Positions 23,846 through 36,428 of a stretch of DNA of 64,000 bases are shown one piece after another. The stretch is from Serripes groenlandicus (Eukaryota; Mollusca; Bivalvia; Cardiida; Cardiidae), in NCBI GenBank assembly GCA_031761405.1, contig JASEVX010000013.1, forward strand, positions 36,132,694 through 36,196,693, written 5' to 3'. A program made the position numbers and the translations under genes. Positions within the stretch are counted from its first letter, which is position 1. Every line of letters begins with the position of its first letter. The notes beneath the pieces were generated by a model. The model was not told the origin of the DNA. It did no database searches and saw only the letters and a program-made list of their open reading frames with translations.

Positions 23846-24869
23846 CGGGACTGCCCAAATGTCGTTGCAGATTTCCTGAATGCGGGAGATGGTTAACTGA
23901 AATAAATTATGTACCACATGCACACAATTTGTTTGCATACAGCAGCTCTTAATTGTATTCATCATGCTTGTTTGTTGCTTCACTACTCTTAGTTGGTCGT
24001 TATTATGCAATTGTATAATTGCAAGTCATTATTTTTGTGGAAATGACGTTGCATTATTAATTTTGTGTGAATCATCTCTCGGCATGAGGTATTTTGGTTG
24101 ACTTTCAAACAACTCATGTATTTTTGAAGATCCACAAGGAATATCATGGCCCAGAGCTGTAGATAAGGGGCGTTTTGCATGTTCTAAATTCCTTATTTGA
24201 CCCTCTAACCCTATGTTGTGGATACTCACTAGAATCGTCTCAATGAGACGATTCTGTTGAGAACACACAAAATATAATTTGCTTGGATTAAAAGAGAGAT
24301 ATTGTGGGGAAAACAGCTGTGTATCCCTCCTTATCTTGACCTCTGATGGCCTCCAGAAGATTTTACAAACAAATATGATCCAAATCCTTGTTGTTTCTAA
24401 AGCTTCTAATCTACGGTTGAGCACCAGGATAACGAACCTAAACTTCGCTCGCTCGTTTATAGATATGATGACTGCCCCGCTTATCAAATATCATACTTAT
24501 AAATATATGAGATAAAGAAACGGCGATTGTCATAGTACAATTTACAATTTTGTTATTACTTAAGTAATAAGGCCTCCGGCCCATTATACAACATATATAT
24601 ATATGTATACAATTCAAATAATCTTATGTGATGTGTTCGCCATATATTGAACATATTGACATATCGGTATATAATTTTAACAATCATGATATGCACAGTT
24701 TTACCAATTTTCTTTACCAATTAAACTTTATACACATGTATTTAATTAATGGATTTCCGATAAGCTATTTAGTTACCTTTCTTGCTAATTTACTTGGTTA
24801 CTAATTTTATTACTTGTGTATTATTGACTTATATGTTCAAGTAGTTTTGAAATGTCGAGTATTTCGATT

Positions 24870-25470
24870 CTATTGTCGGGAATTCCCAACCCCGGTTGGG
24901 CATGGAGGCGGCTGGCGCAACTTGGCTAAACAGGACATTATGCAAGACGAAGTCATCAGTTTGAGGCGCTTTCACCTGGCATGCATAAATCAACGGGCTA
25001 ATCCATCTATCTCGAACAATAGGTTCGCCAAAAAGAGGGTGAGAGCCACTCTAACGGCCCAACTCCGGTTTGGTTTTGCAGCCGGCTGCCATAAATCCGG
25101 GTCGAGTCCGGCTAGCGTGACTCGGAGCCAGAGCGAGTCACTTTCACCTGCCATATGCCAGGATGCCAGTTTAACTCTCTAATTCGAGCAATATACAGCC
25201 GGAATAGGGCTGTGGACTTGCCCATAATGCCAACTTCACCTGAACATTGCAGCCAGCTGCCATAAATTCGGGTGGAATCCGCTTAGCTTGACTCGGAGCC
25301 AGAGTGTGTAAATTGCACCTGACACTTGTCAGGATGCCAGTTAAACTCTCTAATACGATCAGGACGGGTGTAAAGTCCTGACTATGTCTGGAAATCCCAA
25401 ATCCGGCTGGGCATAGCTGCCGGCTGAAACAACTTGGCACTATGCACCACGCAGTCAGGTTTAGGCGCGT
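24870..25470. repeat. ~171-bp degenerate direct repeats
   Basis: Blocks CAGCCGGCTGCCATAAATCC, GACTCGGAGCCAGAG and CAGGATGCCAGTTTAACTCT occur at 25078 and again at about 25249, with flanking pieces (GGAATTCCCAACCCCGGTTGGG at 24879 and GGAAATCCCAAATCCGGCTGGG at 25390) that also match each other. No gene is recognised between 22000 and 26240. Confidence 0.6.
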
Positions 25471-26445
25471 TCACCTGGCATGCATCAATCAAATGGTTGT
25501 TAAATTACTCTTTTGTTTGTAGCAAGGTTCCAGTTAATTGCCTAAAATGATATATTTTATTAGAGTGACATGTGTATAACAAGTATATACAAATAGTAAT
25601 ACAATAAACACGCCCGGCCGCGTTGGGCCTATATGTCACTTTAGGTACAGAGTAATAATTTAAACATAATAGTAACATATTTACAAGTAAATATAGCATA
25701 TGAAAAGTTAGTTTCACAAAGAAGATCAAGAAAGTTATATTATCATTTACTAAATGGACTAAAATTAAATATTTAGATTTAAAGAAACAATTTATATAAT
25801 ACTTTAGTTGTATATAAAGCATTGATCTGCGTTTTTGTATGTGGGAAAGGGTAAAAATAAACTTTATTTCTTTCACTGATGCAGATCGACGGAGGCAAAA
25901 TGACAAAACTTTAAAGCTGTTCTTCTCATAAGTGTTTTCTAATTCTTCAGGCCTCCGTAGCGTGTACATTCAAATCATCTTGTCTGAAGCAATTAGGTGG
26001 CTTAAATTGTATCAAAAACTTTGATTGCTGCAGCATCACAAATGGGGAAATGTCAAAACTTATTTATTTTCCTAAAACCCTTTGTCGAATTCCATATAAG
26101 TTCTCTACCATTATTGCCCAGTGGATTTTGAGAACTATGCCACTTTTTGACCTATGTGATTTAGAGTGTCTCCCCACAGTTACTAGTAGTACACGTATAA
26201 CGTTGGTAATCGGTTACGAAACAGTCGATACATTTTCGGGTACATATATATTTATCTATTACCTATAAGTGTTGCATCCATGGTTCCTGTGACCAATCTT
26301 GTTTTTCCTTCCGCTCGTTTCACACTACTCTCACAAGGATGTACTGCATTCCATATCGGTTCCTTCTGTGTTAGTCTGTTAGACAACCCAATTCTAGCAT
26401 GAAGTCCAGGTCCTAACATATAATATATAGTTTGTGGTGCTGTTA

Positions 26446-27560
26446 ACATTTAGGGTTGATGATGACACTGTCCTTCATGGAACAGAACTCATGGCAAGCA
26501 AGTTTCGCGTGAGTTAGGTAAAAGTGCGATGTCACCAAAGTTGCCCTTTCTAGACAGTCAAGAGTTCTGTTGTTGTAGATTTTATATAAGTTTCTTTTAA
26601 AAGTATTGAACAACACCTCATGGTCTCCTGTATCAAATGCCTTTTGAGCATCGGGGCTAGCGATAATTATGTTTTTTGAAGAGGTTGTATTTGATTTGGT
26701 TTCCGTTATAATGTAAGCCACATAAATTGATGAACTTCTTTTCAGTACTCTTTGGAGGTGGGTTTGTTGAACATCAAATATTTTGTCGATTCTTTGTTTT
26801 AGAATACTTTCAATAATTTTACTGTTATTTCTATGCCTCTGTAATTTCCTGTGCGGGTCTTGTCTTTGTCTTGTTTGTGTACGGGTGTCAGGACTACTCC
26901 TTTCACCTCTTTTTATTTGTGTAATACATGATATCCTTTATGACTGGTGAAAGTTTCACTGTGGGTTGTCTTTGTGTGTTCAGCTGAAATTCCATTAAGT
27001 CTGCGACTTTTTCAGAGTTCAACCTATTTATAGCATATTTAACCTCCTGTAGCTTTGCCTTTTTTTTGCCCGCTCTGTATAGTCTCATTTCGGTTCAGCA
27101 GATTTACATAACGTATGTGTTCTCTGGTAGCAGCTGTATGCGTCGCCAGTTTCTCAAAATTATTCTTCGAAATTGCCAGTATTTCTTCCGGTTTTGATAA
27201 TTCAAAGTCATTTACAATTAGAGCATTAGTATTGTGACATGTATGACCATTTCTTTGTGATTTTATTATTTTATAGAAACAGTTTAGTGTCATGTTTTGT
27301 AGCTTTCATAATACTTCGTATATATTTTCTTTTTGAGTTTGCATGAGCCTGCATGAATTTGTAGACTGAGGAGTGTTCTTTTTTCACGACTTAGTTTTAG
27401 CTTGGTTACCTCACACTTTCGCCTGGATTCCTTCCATTTTTGTTTATATAACTTCTTTAATTCCTTCTTCAATGTACTTATCTTTCTATTCCGTAATTTT
27501 ATGCCAACTGTTTTGATGGATTTATGTTGTCGATAGTCTGTCATGGACATACTGTACTTC
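26446..27560 (-). pseudogene. LINE reverse-transcriptase remnant (fragment C)
   Basis: Minus-strand fragments in order: a basic coiled linker (KTVGIKLRNRKISTLKKELK, 27500-27290), FELSKPEEILAISKN (27210), KAKLQEVKYAINRLNSEKVADL (27070-26990), THLQRV and AYIITETKSNTTSSKNIIIA followed by SPDAQKAFDTGDHEVLFN (26720-26600). The last block is the RT palm A motif (DAQKAFDT.DHEVLF) and the earlier one matches the segment before RT domain 1 in many non-LTR retrotransposons. Several frameshifts and stops make it non-functional; the YXDD region is missing. Confidence 0.7.
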
Positions 27561-28229
27561 TTGCTTTATGTAGATTTTGTTTGTTAAATTATACCTCACT
27601 GGATGTTAGGTTTTGTTAACACTTTTCTTATTTTCCTTTTAGGTTGGCATCGGTTTATATTCATAGTTAAAAACAATCTTATAAGATATATATAATACAC
27701 TTATAAGTGTATGACCAGAAGTGTTCAATTGATTCATATCATTTGCTCTAATTTGATTGACGAGAATCTGGGATATAAAGTGGAAAAGGAAGTCATCTAT
27801 TTGGGATAGAAATTGCCCATTATGATGTTAGATTGTGTCATTCTTCTGCAACATTCCAGTTGACAGAGAGTGTTCTTCAATACAATTCTGGAAAAGACAT
27901 CTCTCGGTTTCACTCTGTTTATTGATGTATTCATTTCACCGGCTATGTTTAATTTTGCATGTCGGATTGTATTTCTGAATTAGTTCTGTCATTTGATCGA
28001 GTATGTCTGTATCTTCTGTTTGATGTTGATGTGGGAAAGTCCTCTATCGCAAAGCATTCAGGGTGTTTGTGACTACAATTGACTTTAGCCTACTCACAAA
28101 ACCTATGCGTAGCACACGACACTAACTAAGGAACGATTTAACGACGAAACATAGACTGTATCCCATGACAGGTTTCATTTTCGTTGACTATTGAACGCAG
28201 TCAACGCAGGGATGATTAGTATCCAGGGA

Positions 28230-28625
28230 GCAGACATCGATCGTGATTAATAAAGCTGAAAGCTCTTTTCGCAACCGATGCAAAATAAGTTTAATATATA
28301 TACTTCTCTTTTGTGATCTAGTTGATCATTGAAGCCAAAGTACGGTATCATAATTTCTTCCGAAGGTGGCTTTTCACAAAAATTTCAAATTATGTTCGTG
28401 TTTATGGTGTTTAATATAATTTAAAACACTTTTTGTATTTTAAAGTTATATCAATTCGTTTTCTTGGTTAGTGACCAGTGCTACTGATCTATTTATGCTG
28501 ACACCGGCGTGTTAATCGTTGTGAAAACCCAACAATCTCCTGAGCGACAAGGATGGAAAGCGATTAATGCCATTTATAAAGACTTTGGTATGACCCAGTT
28601 TGGTCGAATTACGTAATGCCGATAT
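28230..28625. repeat. Dispersed duplication, copy 1 (partner at 49960-50320)
   Basis: It shares with 49960-50320 the blocks TTTCGCAACCGATG, GATCTAGTTGATCA, AAAGTACGGTATCATAATT, CAGTGCTACTG, ATGCTGACACCGGC and TTTGGTATGACC. Part resembles the tail of the SINE-like repeats at 41069 and 57837. No coding potential. Confidence 0.6.
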
Positions 28626-28746
28626 TACTTAAAACGATTTGTTTGATTTGAGATAAACGCCACTTTCGGGTGTTATTTCTCTTATATCAAGACTGCATGT
28701 TCACCTTACATGTTTTCTAATGTCATCACACTTGTACTAAATAAGG

Positions 28747-28860
28747 TCAATCCAAGGTTGTAAGTTCGAACCTCAGCTCAGACAACATTCTTTCCGACGT
28801 TAAGCAGCACGAAAAGCGGCATTCGTATTCCACGTTCAAGTAACCGAAAAACAAGGTACT
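28747..28860 (+). mobile_element. tRNA-derived SINE, copy 2 (head truncated)
   Basis: GTAAGTTCGAACCTCAGCTC carries the B box, followed by ACAACATTCTTTCCGACGTT, the same junction as in the copy at 21978-22112. The A-box half is missing or degraded. Confidence 0.5.
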
Positions 28861-29124
28861 TATGTCATTGAAGATGAGTTTTTAGCAAGGGGTTCGTTAG
28901 AGCCAATTGCTATAGGTGGCTAAATCCGAAGACACTCATCATTTTGAGACTGGAATCTAGACTAGAGTTTTTACAATATCGGCATTGAATTACTTTACAT
29001 CTGTCTTTCTATATCAGCGCTCCGTTTCTGAAGAAGATCTCGGCCTCAGAGAGATGTCTTGGTAGTTGTAGATCGCATATAATGTCAATGAAAGTGGATG
29101 ATCTGTGGAATAATTTTTAAAAAT

Positions 29125-29530
29125 GAATATACAATGTGTCTGCCTAACGCTAGTTTGATAACACAAAATATACAATGTGTATCTCTAATGCTGGTTTGAT
29201 AACACAAAATATACAATGTGTCTGCCGAATGCTAGTTTGATAACACAAAATATACAATGTGTCTGCCTAATGCTAGTTTGATAACACAAAATATACAATG
29301 TGTCTGCCGAATGCTAGTTTGATAACACAAAATATAAAATGTGTCTGCATAATGCTGGTTTGATAACACAAACTATACACAGTTTAGTCTAATGCTAGTT
29401 TGATAACACAAAAGATACAATGTGTCTGCCGAATGCTAGTTTGATAACACAAAATATAAAATGTGTCTGCATAATGCTGGTTTGATATTACAAAATATAC
29501 AATGTGTCTGCCTAATGCTGGTTTGATTAT
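29125..29530. repeat. Minisatellite, ~41-bp unit, about 10 copies
   Basis: The unit is AATATACAATGTGTCTGCC plus TAATGCTAGTTTGATAACAC. About ten copies with point variation (CGAATGC or CTAATGC, TACAATG or TAAAATG). The minus-strand open frame here is a product of the repeat. Confidence 0.9.
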
Positions 29531-30519
29531 TTTTGAATAAATGGAGGATCGTCTTTCTTTGCACATCTGGCATGCGCATTTAATTGTATTGAATTATCCG
29601 CCATCATAGTTAGATAACCTGCATGTGGTTATTTAATATAGTAGTTTGATATATCATGTAAAGAAATCAATGACATGAATTATTTCATGTAACAGCTGTT
29701 AATTAACGGATATATCTAGTGGGACATTGTTTACTTTACTTCAATATGGAAGGATGTTATCAGATAAAAGACAACACACTGTTCACACCACATATTACGT
29801 AGAGAACAATAGATATTGGATGTAATAACCTTGTTTTCAGTATATGAATCTAATTTTTGTGAAAAAGACCAAGCTCTTATTAAATCTATATACATGCACT
29901 TGCAAACGCGCGACGAAGAAAGTTCGTAAGACAAATACGTTACCAGATAAGGTAATGTGAGGTCATTGAAATATGAGACAACACAATCGAAAACGTATGT
30001 GACGTCATTCAAAGTGCGTTAGACTGACGCCATCCTCATGACATCCATAATTATTATTTAAAGTGAAATATGTCTTAATCCTTATTCAACACATATACAT
30101 GTGTACGTTTTGTCTTTGTTTCTGGCTTAAAAGTTAATTTATTTATCGGTGCTACTTATTTACGTAAAACGTAAATTGTTTGTAAATCAAAGATTAAAGA
30201 GCAAGCTATGGCCATAACTATCGATTATAAAAGTGATTTAGACGAAGACAATGTTCCGTTCGTGTTTTAAGCATGACCATTATATATTTGGAATTCGTAT
30301 TAGGCACGAAATATAATAAAGTCAATAGAACTCCTTATCACGCAGCTTCAGAAAATTTAGAAATAAATTCATGATGAACGAGGTTTAAACAAGAAGTCCA
30401 AGTTGACCCTAACTCGATCATCTGGGTGATGGTATAGAAGTAAATGTGTAACTGCTAATCGGGGAAAATTTGATCATAACAACCATCAGATTGACTAAAT
30501 GTAATCCCGATGTAAAAAG

Positions 30520-31140
30520 GACTGAATATACCCACAACTTGAAAGTGACAAAACATAACCACCATTACATTGACTTAATATAACCACTATTAGAAAGTGA
30601 CTAAACATAACCACTACTCGAAAAAGACTGAAGATACCCACCACTTGAAAGTGACTAAATATAACCACCATTAGATTGACTAAATATAACCTCCATTAGA
30701 AAGTGACTTAACATAACCAAAATGCGAAAAAGTTTGAAGATAACCGACATTTGAAAGCGACAAAACATAAACACCCTTAGAAAGGGACTGAACATAACCA
30801 CCGAGAGAAAGTGACTTAACATAATCAACATCCGAGTGACTGAAGAAAACCACCATCAGAAAGTGACTAAACATAACCATAATGCGAAAAAGACTGAAGA
30901 TACCCACCACTTGAAAGTTACTAAACATAACCACCATTAGATTGACTAAATATGGCCACCATTAGAAAGTGACTAAACATAACCATAATGCGAAAAAGAC
31001 TGAACATACCCACCACTTGAAAGTGACTAAATATAACCACCATTATAAAGTGACTTAACATAACCACTATTAGATTGACTAATTATAACCACCATTATAA
31101 AGTGACTAAACATAAACACCCTTAGAAAGTGACTGACTAA
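30520..31140. repeat. Minisatellite, ~27-34-bp unit (AGAAAGTGACTAAACATAACC)
   Basis: An irregular array of GAAAGTGACTAAACATAACC with ACCATTAGATTGACTAAAT variants, about 20 units. It directly truncates LINE fragment B at its right edge. The region 29540-30520 shows no gene. Confidence 0.85.
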
Positions 31141-31965
31141 ACAATTTAACAAAGATATGTTTGGTTGTATTTAAAGACATTTTGATTTGTTCATTTACAA
31201 TATCATCTACTCCACTGGATTTATTGTTCTTTAGCTTTTTTACGGCATTTTCTAGTTCGTATAGTGTTATAGGACTATTTAATTGTTTGTTTATATCATT
31301 TGGTAAATTATCATTATTTAATGTATTGTCATTATCTTTGCTGTTATTTATTTTCTTAAAATATTCAAATAAATCATTCAGACTTGCATTCATTTTTGTT
31401 TTTTACCTTTCAATAATTTCCAAATCTCTATAGGTTTATTTGTTTTTAAATTATTCAATCGGGTAACATTACTTTGTTTATACTTTAGATAGCATTTATG
31501 CATTGTTGATTTGTACAATTTACTTGATTCTTGCAATGTTTTTTTGGTAATATTTGTTTTTCTCAATTTATATGGGTATTTAGCATTATTAAATTGTTTA
31601 CGAGCATTTTTACAGTCAGTTTTAAACCAAGGTTTGCATGTATCTTTCATATTTTGTGCACTCTTTTTAACTGTGTTGAAGCCAAATGACAGCTTTGCAC
31701 AATTTTTAAACATGTTTGAAATATCTGATACAATATCATTAATATTTTCTTGTTGAACTATTCCATCATTTTCAAAATGACCTAATTTATCAAATATTTT
31801 GTTAATCTCATTAATATCTAGATTTTCTGAAAATTGGTTTGCCTTTGAAGCATCCCATGATTTAACCTTTGGTCCACATTCTACATCAACATGTTTTAAA
31901 CAATTATCAAAATTAAATTCTACTCGGAAGAATAGATAAAATATATATACATGGTTGTGTTTCAC
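31140..31965 (-). pseudogene. LINE fragment B (linker between endonuclease and reverse transcriptase)
   Basis: On the minus strand the sequence encodes PWFKTDCKNARKQFNNAKYP and the downstream stretch NKPIEIWKLLKG, a stop, then NASLNDLFEYFKKIN and ITLYELENAVKKLKNNKSSG followed by VDDIVNEQIK. This is the same order as in the larger LINE at 32150-35905 (KSWFGPNCYKARKSYHEAK; NPKKYWKFLNSLK; EHEITKCIENLNNG). The reverse-transcriptase core is missing because the fragment ends at the minisatellite at 31140. Confidence 0.7.
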
Positions 31966-32739
31966 CTTTTGTTCTTTTCAATTTGTCACACGTAATCACG
32001 TTATTGAGGTTAATTATTCATACCTCAATCGGGAGTGTGTTTACATAACTGTGAAAACGGCCGCTATATTGATGACCGCTTGTTTGTGAAGTGTTAATCG
32101 AATACTTGTGACTGATAGAACGATTAATTAAAGGCCAGTTTGTTTCTTTTAACAGAACAGAACAGAACAGAACTTTATTCACCCAGGTATTTACATACAA
32201 CAAGGGGATATAACAAATACAATTTACATAAAAACAGTTCTGATACAATAACATACATGTACCTACTTTTCCAATATTTAAATGAAGTCAGTTCAAGAGA
32301 GAGGAAATTTTGTAGATGGGGGTAAGAGCTTATCCTCTTATAATTGGGATAAAGATTTGCACATGATTGTTCGTGTAGGTGCCCATGTACGCTTATTTTA
32401 TGAGTAAGTATTTCCTGTAATCAGAGATGTTCATACATTGAGTGAGTTACAGTACAAATATGGGATTATTCATTCAAGTTAATAGGATATGCATTGTTTA
32501 AGCGATAGTGAATTAAGATTTACAGTTCATACACTACAATACAAATACAATGTGCTTCTATTTACATTTAACACACTTGGCAATAAGTAAATAAAAATAA
32601 TGTAAGATTAAATGTGCATTGTACCCGTTTTGAAAGGCTAGGCCCAACTAGTTCATATGAACTGTTGTGTGTCTATCCCTTCGCCGCGGGAAGTGAAATA
32701 ACGTGAGGAAAATTCAATTTGGCGGTAGAGGAGTCAATC

Positions 32740-33744
32740 TCAACTAAACTTGTCCATTATTGTTCTAAGAAATTTACATAAATTCTTGAGCAGATGTTTA
32801 TTTTCTGAGTTTAGATGATATCGTAAAGATAGATTATTTCTGTCGTTTACTTCAGCAGAATTGAAGTAGTGTTCTCTGTGAGTTTTAAAGAAAACGCAGT
32901 CAAACATGTAGTGGGACTCAGATCCGACTTGATTTTGTGTACAAAGTTTACAAATTCTATCTTCATAAGGCATTGCCTCGTATCGTAGACGCTCAACTGG
33001 CAATTTAAAATTTGCAGTTCTGTACTTAAATATGGTAAGAACATCTTTAGAGTCTAATATTTTAAAATAATTTTCAAAGTGATGTGAATCCTTATTACTA
33101 CTGTAAATTCTGCCTTTATTGGACTCTTGTAATTGGGAGGACCATGTTTGTTTATATTGGTCTGTTAAAGTTTGTTTAACATGTTTAGATATAGTTCTAC
33201 AGGTAATCTGCTCTTGGTTGAGCCAAAGATCGGACATTCCAATCGAAGACAGAATTTGTTTAACGTTAGCTAACCATTTATACTCAACGTTGGGTTGGTT
33301 TAGCATGTATCTATATAACTGGAAAGATAGTTTGGAAGTTTTGCCTGTTATTAAACGGTTCCAGAATGAGATAATACGGATTTTGTCAGTAACTGAAATG
33401 GGATATCTTCCTAATTCTTCCATCAACATATAAGTTGGCGTAGATTTTCGCGCTTTGGTGATCTTTCTTAGGAATTCATTGTGTACCTTTTCCAAAAGAT
33501 CAAGGCATTCATAACCAAATATTTCTGTGCCATAAGTTAATATAGGCAGGACAGTATGGTCAAAAAGCTTAGTAATTAAGTCAATAGGCAGATCAGAATT
33601 GTTTGATTTAGTGAATAATAAGAACAATGCTTTAGTTGTCTGTTGTGCTATATGTTTCCTGGCTTTTAGAAATGAACCGCTGCTTGAGAATGTAACGCCA
33701 AGGTAATGATATTTATCCGTTATTTCTATGTCACTATTTCCCAA
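32740..33744 (-). pseudogene. LINE A C-terminal domain (thumb and Cys/His finger)
   Basis: It continues the reverse transcriptase after the frameshift: YHYLGVTFSSSGSFLKARKH (thumb), PILTYGTEIFGYECLDLLEK, and a C-terminal CKLCTQNQVGSESHYMFDC, a C-x2-C...H...C finger usual at the end of these LINE ORF2 proteins. It ends in TMDKFS and a stop at 32740. The preceding codon context (NKTKIVVFGARKLRKFKFKL) is in the same frame upstream. Confidence 0.8.
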
Positions 33745-33764
33745 TTTGAACTTGAATTTTCTTA

Positions 33765-34874
33765 GTTTACGTGCTCCAAATACAACAATTTTGGTTTTAT
33801 TAGTGTTAACAGTAAGTGCCAGTTTTCACAGTAATTATTAAAAATATCAAAACTTTTTTGTAAGTCTAGTTCAGAGTTTGCTATTAAAACTGTGTCATCT
33901 GCGTAGAGTAAAACTAATAGTTTAAGCCAAAGTGTGAAATCAGTAGTTTCACTTAATTCTACTCCAACAGATCCGTTATTTTGTAAATATGATTGCAAAT
34001 CGTTTAGGTAGATCGAGAATAGCGCAGGGGATAAATTTTCACCTTGGCGGACCCCTATTTCCGATACAAATTCGGGTGAAATAGTACCATTATGGCTAAC
34101 ACTTGACTTAATGTTATTGTACATATTTTTAATTACTTTAAAGAGCTTTCCATTGATATTGTTTTGTAGTAACTTATGCCACAGTCCCGCCCTCCATACT
34201 TTATCGAATGCCTGGGAAAAATCTATAAAAGCACAAAATACTTTTTGCTTTTTCTTTCTTAAAATTTCAATTATGGCTTGCAGTGCAAATAAATGGTCCG
34301 ATGTAGAGTAACCTTTCCTGAAGCCAGCTTGGTTTTCATGCAATATATTGCTATCTTCTAGATACTTTGTTAATCGTTGGTTTAAAACAGTAGTAAAGAG
34401 TTTTCCTAGACAACTTAGTATTGTTATTGGCCTATAGTTATTTGGGTCAGTGAAGTCTCCTTTATTTGTATATATAGGGATGATAGTACCTTCTAACAAA
34501 GATTTTGGAATGTAACTTGTATCGAGGACGGCGTTAAATAACTTAGCGTAGATTTGGATAAATATGTCCTTTGAACTTTTGATATATTCATTAGTTATTT
34601 CATCTATTGGGCTTGATGCCATTCCATTGTTTAGATTTTCAATGCATTTAGTGATTTCGTGCTCGGTAATGATAGAGTTTAAATGTAAATTGGCTTCTTC
34701 AGAGATGTTTAAATCTTCTTCAAAATCATTGACCTCAGGAATTTGATTCGTATTTATGTTTTTAAAGTGTTGATAGAATTCATCTATACTAGGGGATTTA
34801 TTTTCTTTTGACTTCGGTTTAAGACTATTGAGAAATTTCCAATATTTCTTTGGATTGTTATCACTTAAGTTTCT
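33765..34874 (-). pseudogene. LINE A reverse transcriptase domain
   Basis: Non-LTR reverse transcriptase with GTIIPIYTNKGDFTDPNNYR, PITILSCLGKLFT (RT1-2), ENQAGFRKGYSTSDH (RT2a), FCAFIDFSQAFDKVWR (catalytic Asp of motif A), IGVRQGENLSPALFSIYLND (motif B) and LLYADDTVLIA (the YADD catalytic pair, motif C). All three catalytic Asp residues are present. The frame is lost after CENWHL (about 33820) by a one-base change. Upstream, the open frame runs on into the inserted MITE, so its apparent start at 34937 is artificial. Confidence 0.85.
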
Positions 34875-35016
34875 CAGGTCCGTGAAGTTAGGTTGACGAG
34901 TGACGAATTGACGAGTGACGAACTCGTCACTCGTCAACCTAACATCACGGACCTAAATAAATGTCACAGTTCGTCACTCGTCAATTCGTCACTCGTCAAC
35001 CTAACTTCACGGACCT
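34875..35016. mobile_element. 142-bp foldback MITE (hAT-like) inserted in LINE A
   Basis: It runs from CAGGTCCGTGAAGTTAGG to CCTAACTTCACGGACCT with inverted ends of about 48 bp built from repeated GACGAGTGACGAA units, and an extra inverted CCTAACATCACGGACCT inside. AAGTTTCT flanks both sides (34867-34874 and 35017-35024), an 8-bp target duplication. CAG-type ends with an 8-bp duplication suggest the hAT superfamily. Removing it would rejoin the LINE reading frame NLSDNNPKKYW. Confidence 0.85.
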
Positions 35017-35024
35017 AAGTTTCT

Positions 35025-35902
35025 GAGTTTGTCGGAATTGGCCTTTTGCTCCTTTTTAATATAAAAGTCCATAGTTCGGCGATAGTCTTTACTTCCGTGT
35101 TGCAGACCACACCTATTAATATCATTTTTTTTTTTTTGTAAGCAGCTTTAGCCTCGTGATAGCTTTTTCTGGCTTTATAACAATTTGGGCCAAACCATGA
35201 CTTATTTTTAGCCCTTTGTTTAATTGAGGACATTTGCTTTTTCGTATTATTCGAATACGTGGCATATTCATAGTTAAATTCCCAAATAAGAGCGCTATGC
35301 CCATCTGAGAACAATGAGTCTGTATCGGCAATTTCAAAATTACTGATGTATTGGAAACAGTCTGCTGTTGCTAAAACATAGTCGATTACTGATTTTCCTC
35401 GAAAAGTAAAATTTCCAACGTTTCTATCTTTAAACATTCTGCCGTTTAGAATAAAAATGTTATTATTACAACATATTTGGATTAATCTAAAGCCGTGTGT
35501 ATTAGTTTTTAAATCACGCGTGCAACGTGCTAGAGGCACAGATGCGTTTTCAAGGACAGTATATCTATCGAAAAAAGATTGAGATTCCTCATCAACATTA
35601 AATAATTCATTCATGAACTGGTCTGATCGGACAAAATCATTCATTTTGCCTATTCTAGAATTAGTATCGCCTGCCAACTGGACATGTTTATAATCACTAC
35701 ACATTTGAGTAATCTCTGATTCGAATTCGTTAAGATCATCATTATTAAAAAATCTTGAAAACCGTTGATGTCTTATACAAGGCAGAAATGATATGACAAT
35801 ACAAATAATTGCAATGAGTGTGATGAATTCGAGTTGTTGTTTTTGTAAATTATTTACCAACACGATTAGCATATTTAAAGAGCTGTTTGAAGTTTTTAAC
35901 AC
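35025..35902 (-). pseudogene. LINE A endonuclease remnant
   Basis: The visible motifs are VQLAGDTNSRIGK (the GD.N loop), GNFTFRGKSVIDYVLAT (conserved IDYV block) and SLFSDGHSALIWEF (the SDH catalytic block), which are the C-terminal half of an AP-like endonuclease that nicks target DNA for target-primed reverse transcription. The N-terminal part before LPCIRHQRFSRFF is absent or shifted. A further frame change occurs in the AAAAA run near 35125; after it, another frame reads NSDKLRNL, which joins the RT segment across the inserted MITE. Confidence 0.75.
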
Positions 35903-36410
35903 ATTTTAACCTTAGTTGGAATTTAAGGATATGCAGCTATGCACCTCTTTCATTCAACATATTAAAAAATAAAATAACGGTCACTTCGTAAAAAAATAAT
36001 ATCTGCTGAATATTCCCATAATGCTGCTTTCGATAAAGACATAATAGTCTGATTTAAACATGACAGGGACATGCGAATTAAAACAAGAACAACAATAAGA
36101 AAACCCGAACGCGAAAGAATATTGATTTCTATGAATCTATACGGTTAACCGAGTAATCGGTTACAAAATTATTCGATTAACTGGTTAGTTATATCGGTAA
36201 CCGTTGATATCCCTTATATATTATATGTATATATGAGCCAGTCCACGACAAAACCTGTATTAGTGACATAACGTATGACGTTTGGAATTTCCAATTTTAT
36301 GACGTCACATTTTTCGTCAACGTCGGTTTACCGTAAACAGTATTATCTTGAATTTAATTTCCAAAGTTTCGACAGTGTTTAATAGATGAAAATACTGGAG
36401 TTCATTCGTA

Positions 36411-36428
36411 ATGGATTCAGAATTGGAG
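36411..36428 (+). CDS. Putative first exon (MDSELE) of the transposon-borne gene
   Basis: ATGGATTCAGAATTGGAG is followed directly by GTAAGA, a strong splice donor at 36429. Phase 0 matches the phase of the exon at 38082 after the ...TTCAGAG acceptor. The call rests on this splice fit and on both exons lying within the same TIR pair; it is inference. Confidence 0.4.

Larger units (their letters stand above)
32150..35905 (-). mobile_element. APE-type non-LTR retrotransposon (LINE A), 5'-truncated
   Basis: Minus-strand order: partial AP-endonuclease, linker, reverse transcriptase, C-terminal zinc-knuckle-like domain, and a 3' tail. The tail is AATAAAGTTCTG followed by GTTCT repeats (minus strand, about 32180-32150), as in many LINEs. 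The first part of the endonuclease is missing. Two frameshifts (near a 14-A tract at about 35125 and at about 33820) and an inserted 142-bp MITE (34875-35016) inactivate it. Clade is not resolved from motifs alone; a related fragment lies at 31140-31965. Confidence 0.85.

Noticed and set aside
24029..24487. A 152-codon minus-strand frame as a gene
   Set aside because: No family pattern, no splice or start context, and part resembles the repeat-like piece near 2120-2190.
25505..25969. A 154-codon minus-strand frame
   Set aside because: AT-rich, with hydrophobic low-information peptide and no recognisable domain.
33762..34937. The minus-strand LINE frame starting at 34937 as an authentic gene start
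   Set aside because: The first residues are encoded by the inserted MITE; the true LINE frame enters from the endonuclease side.
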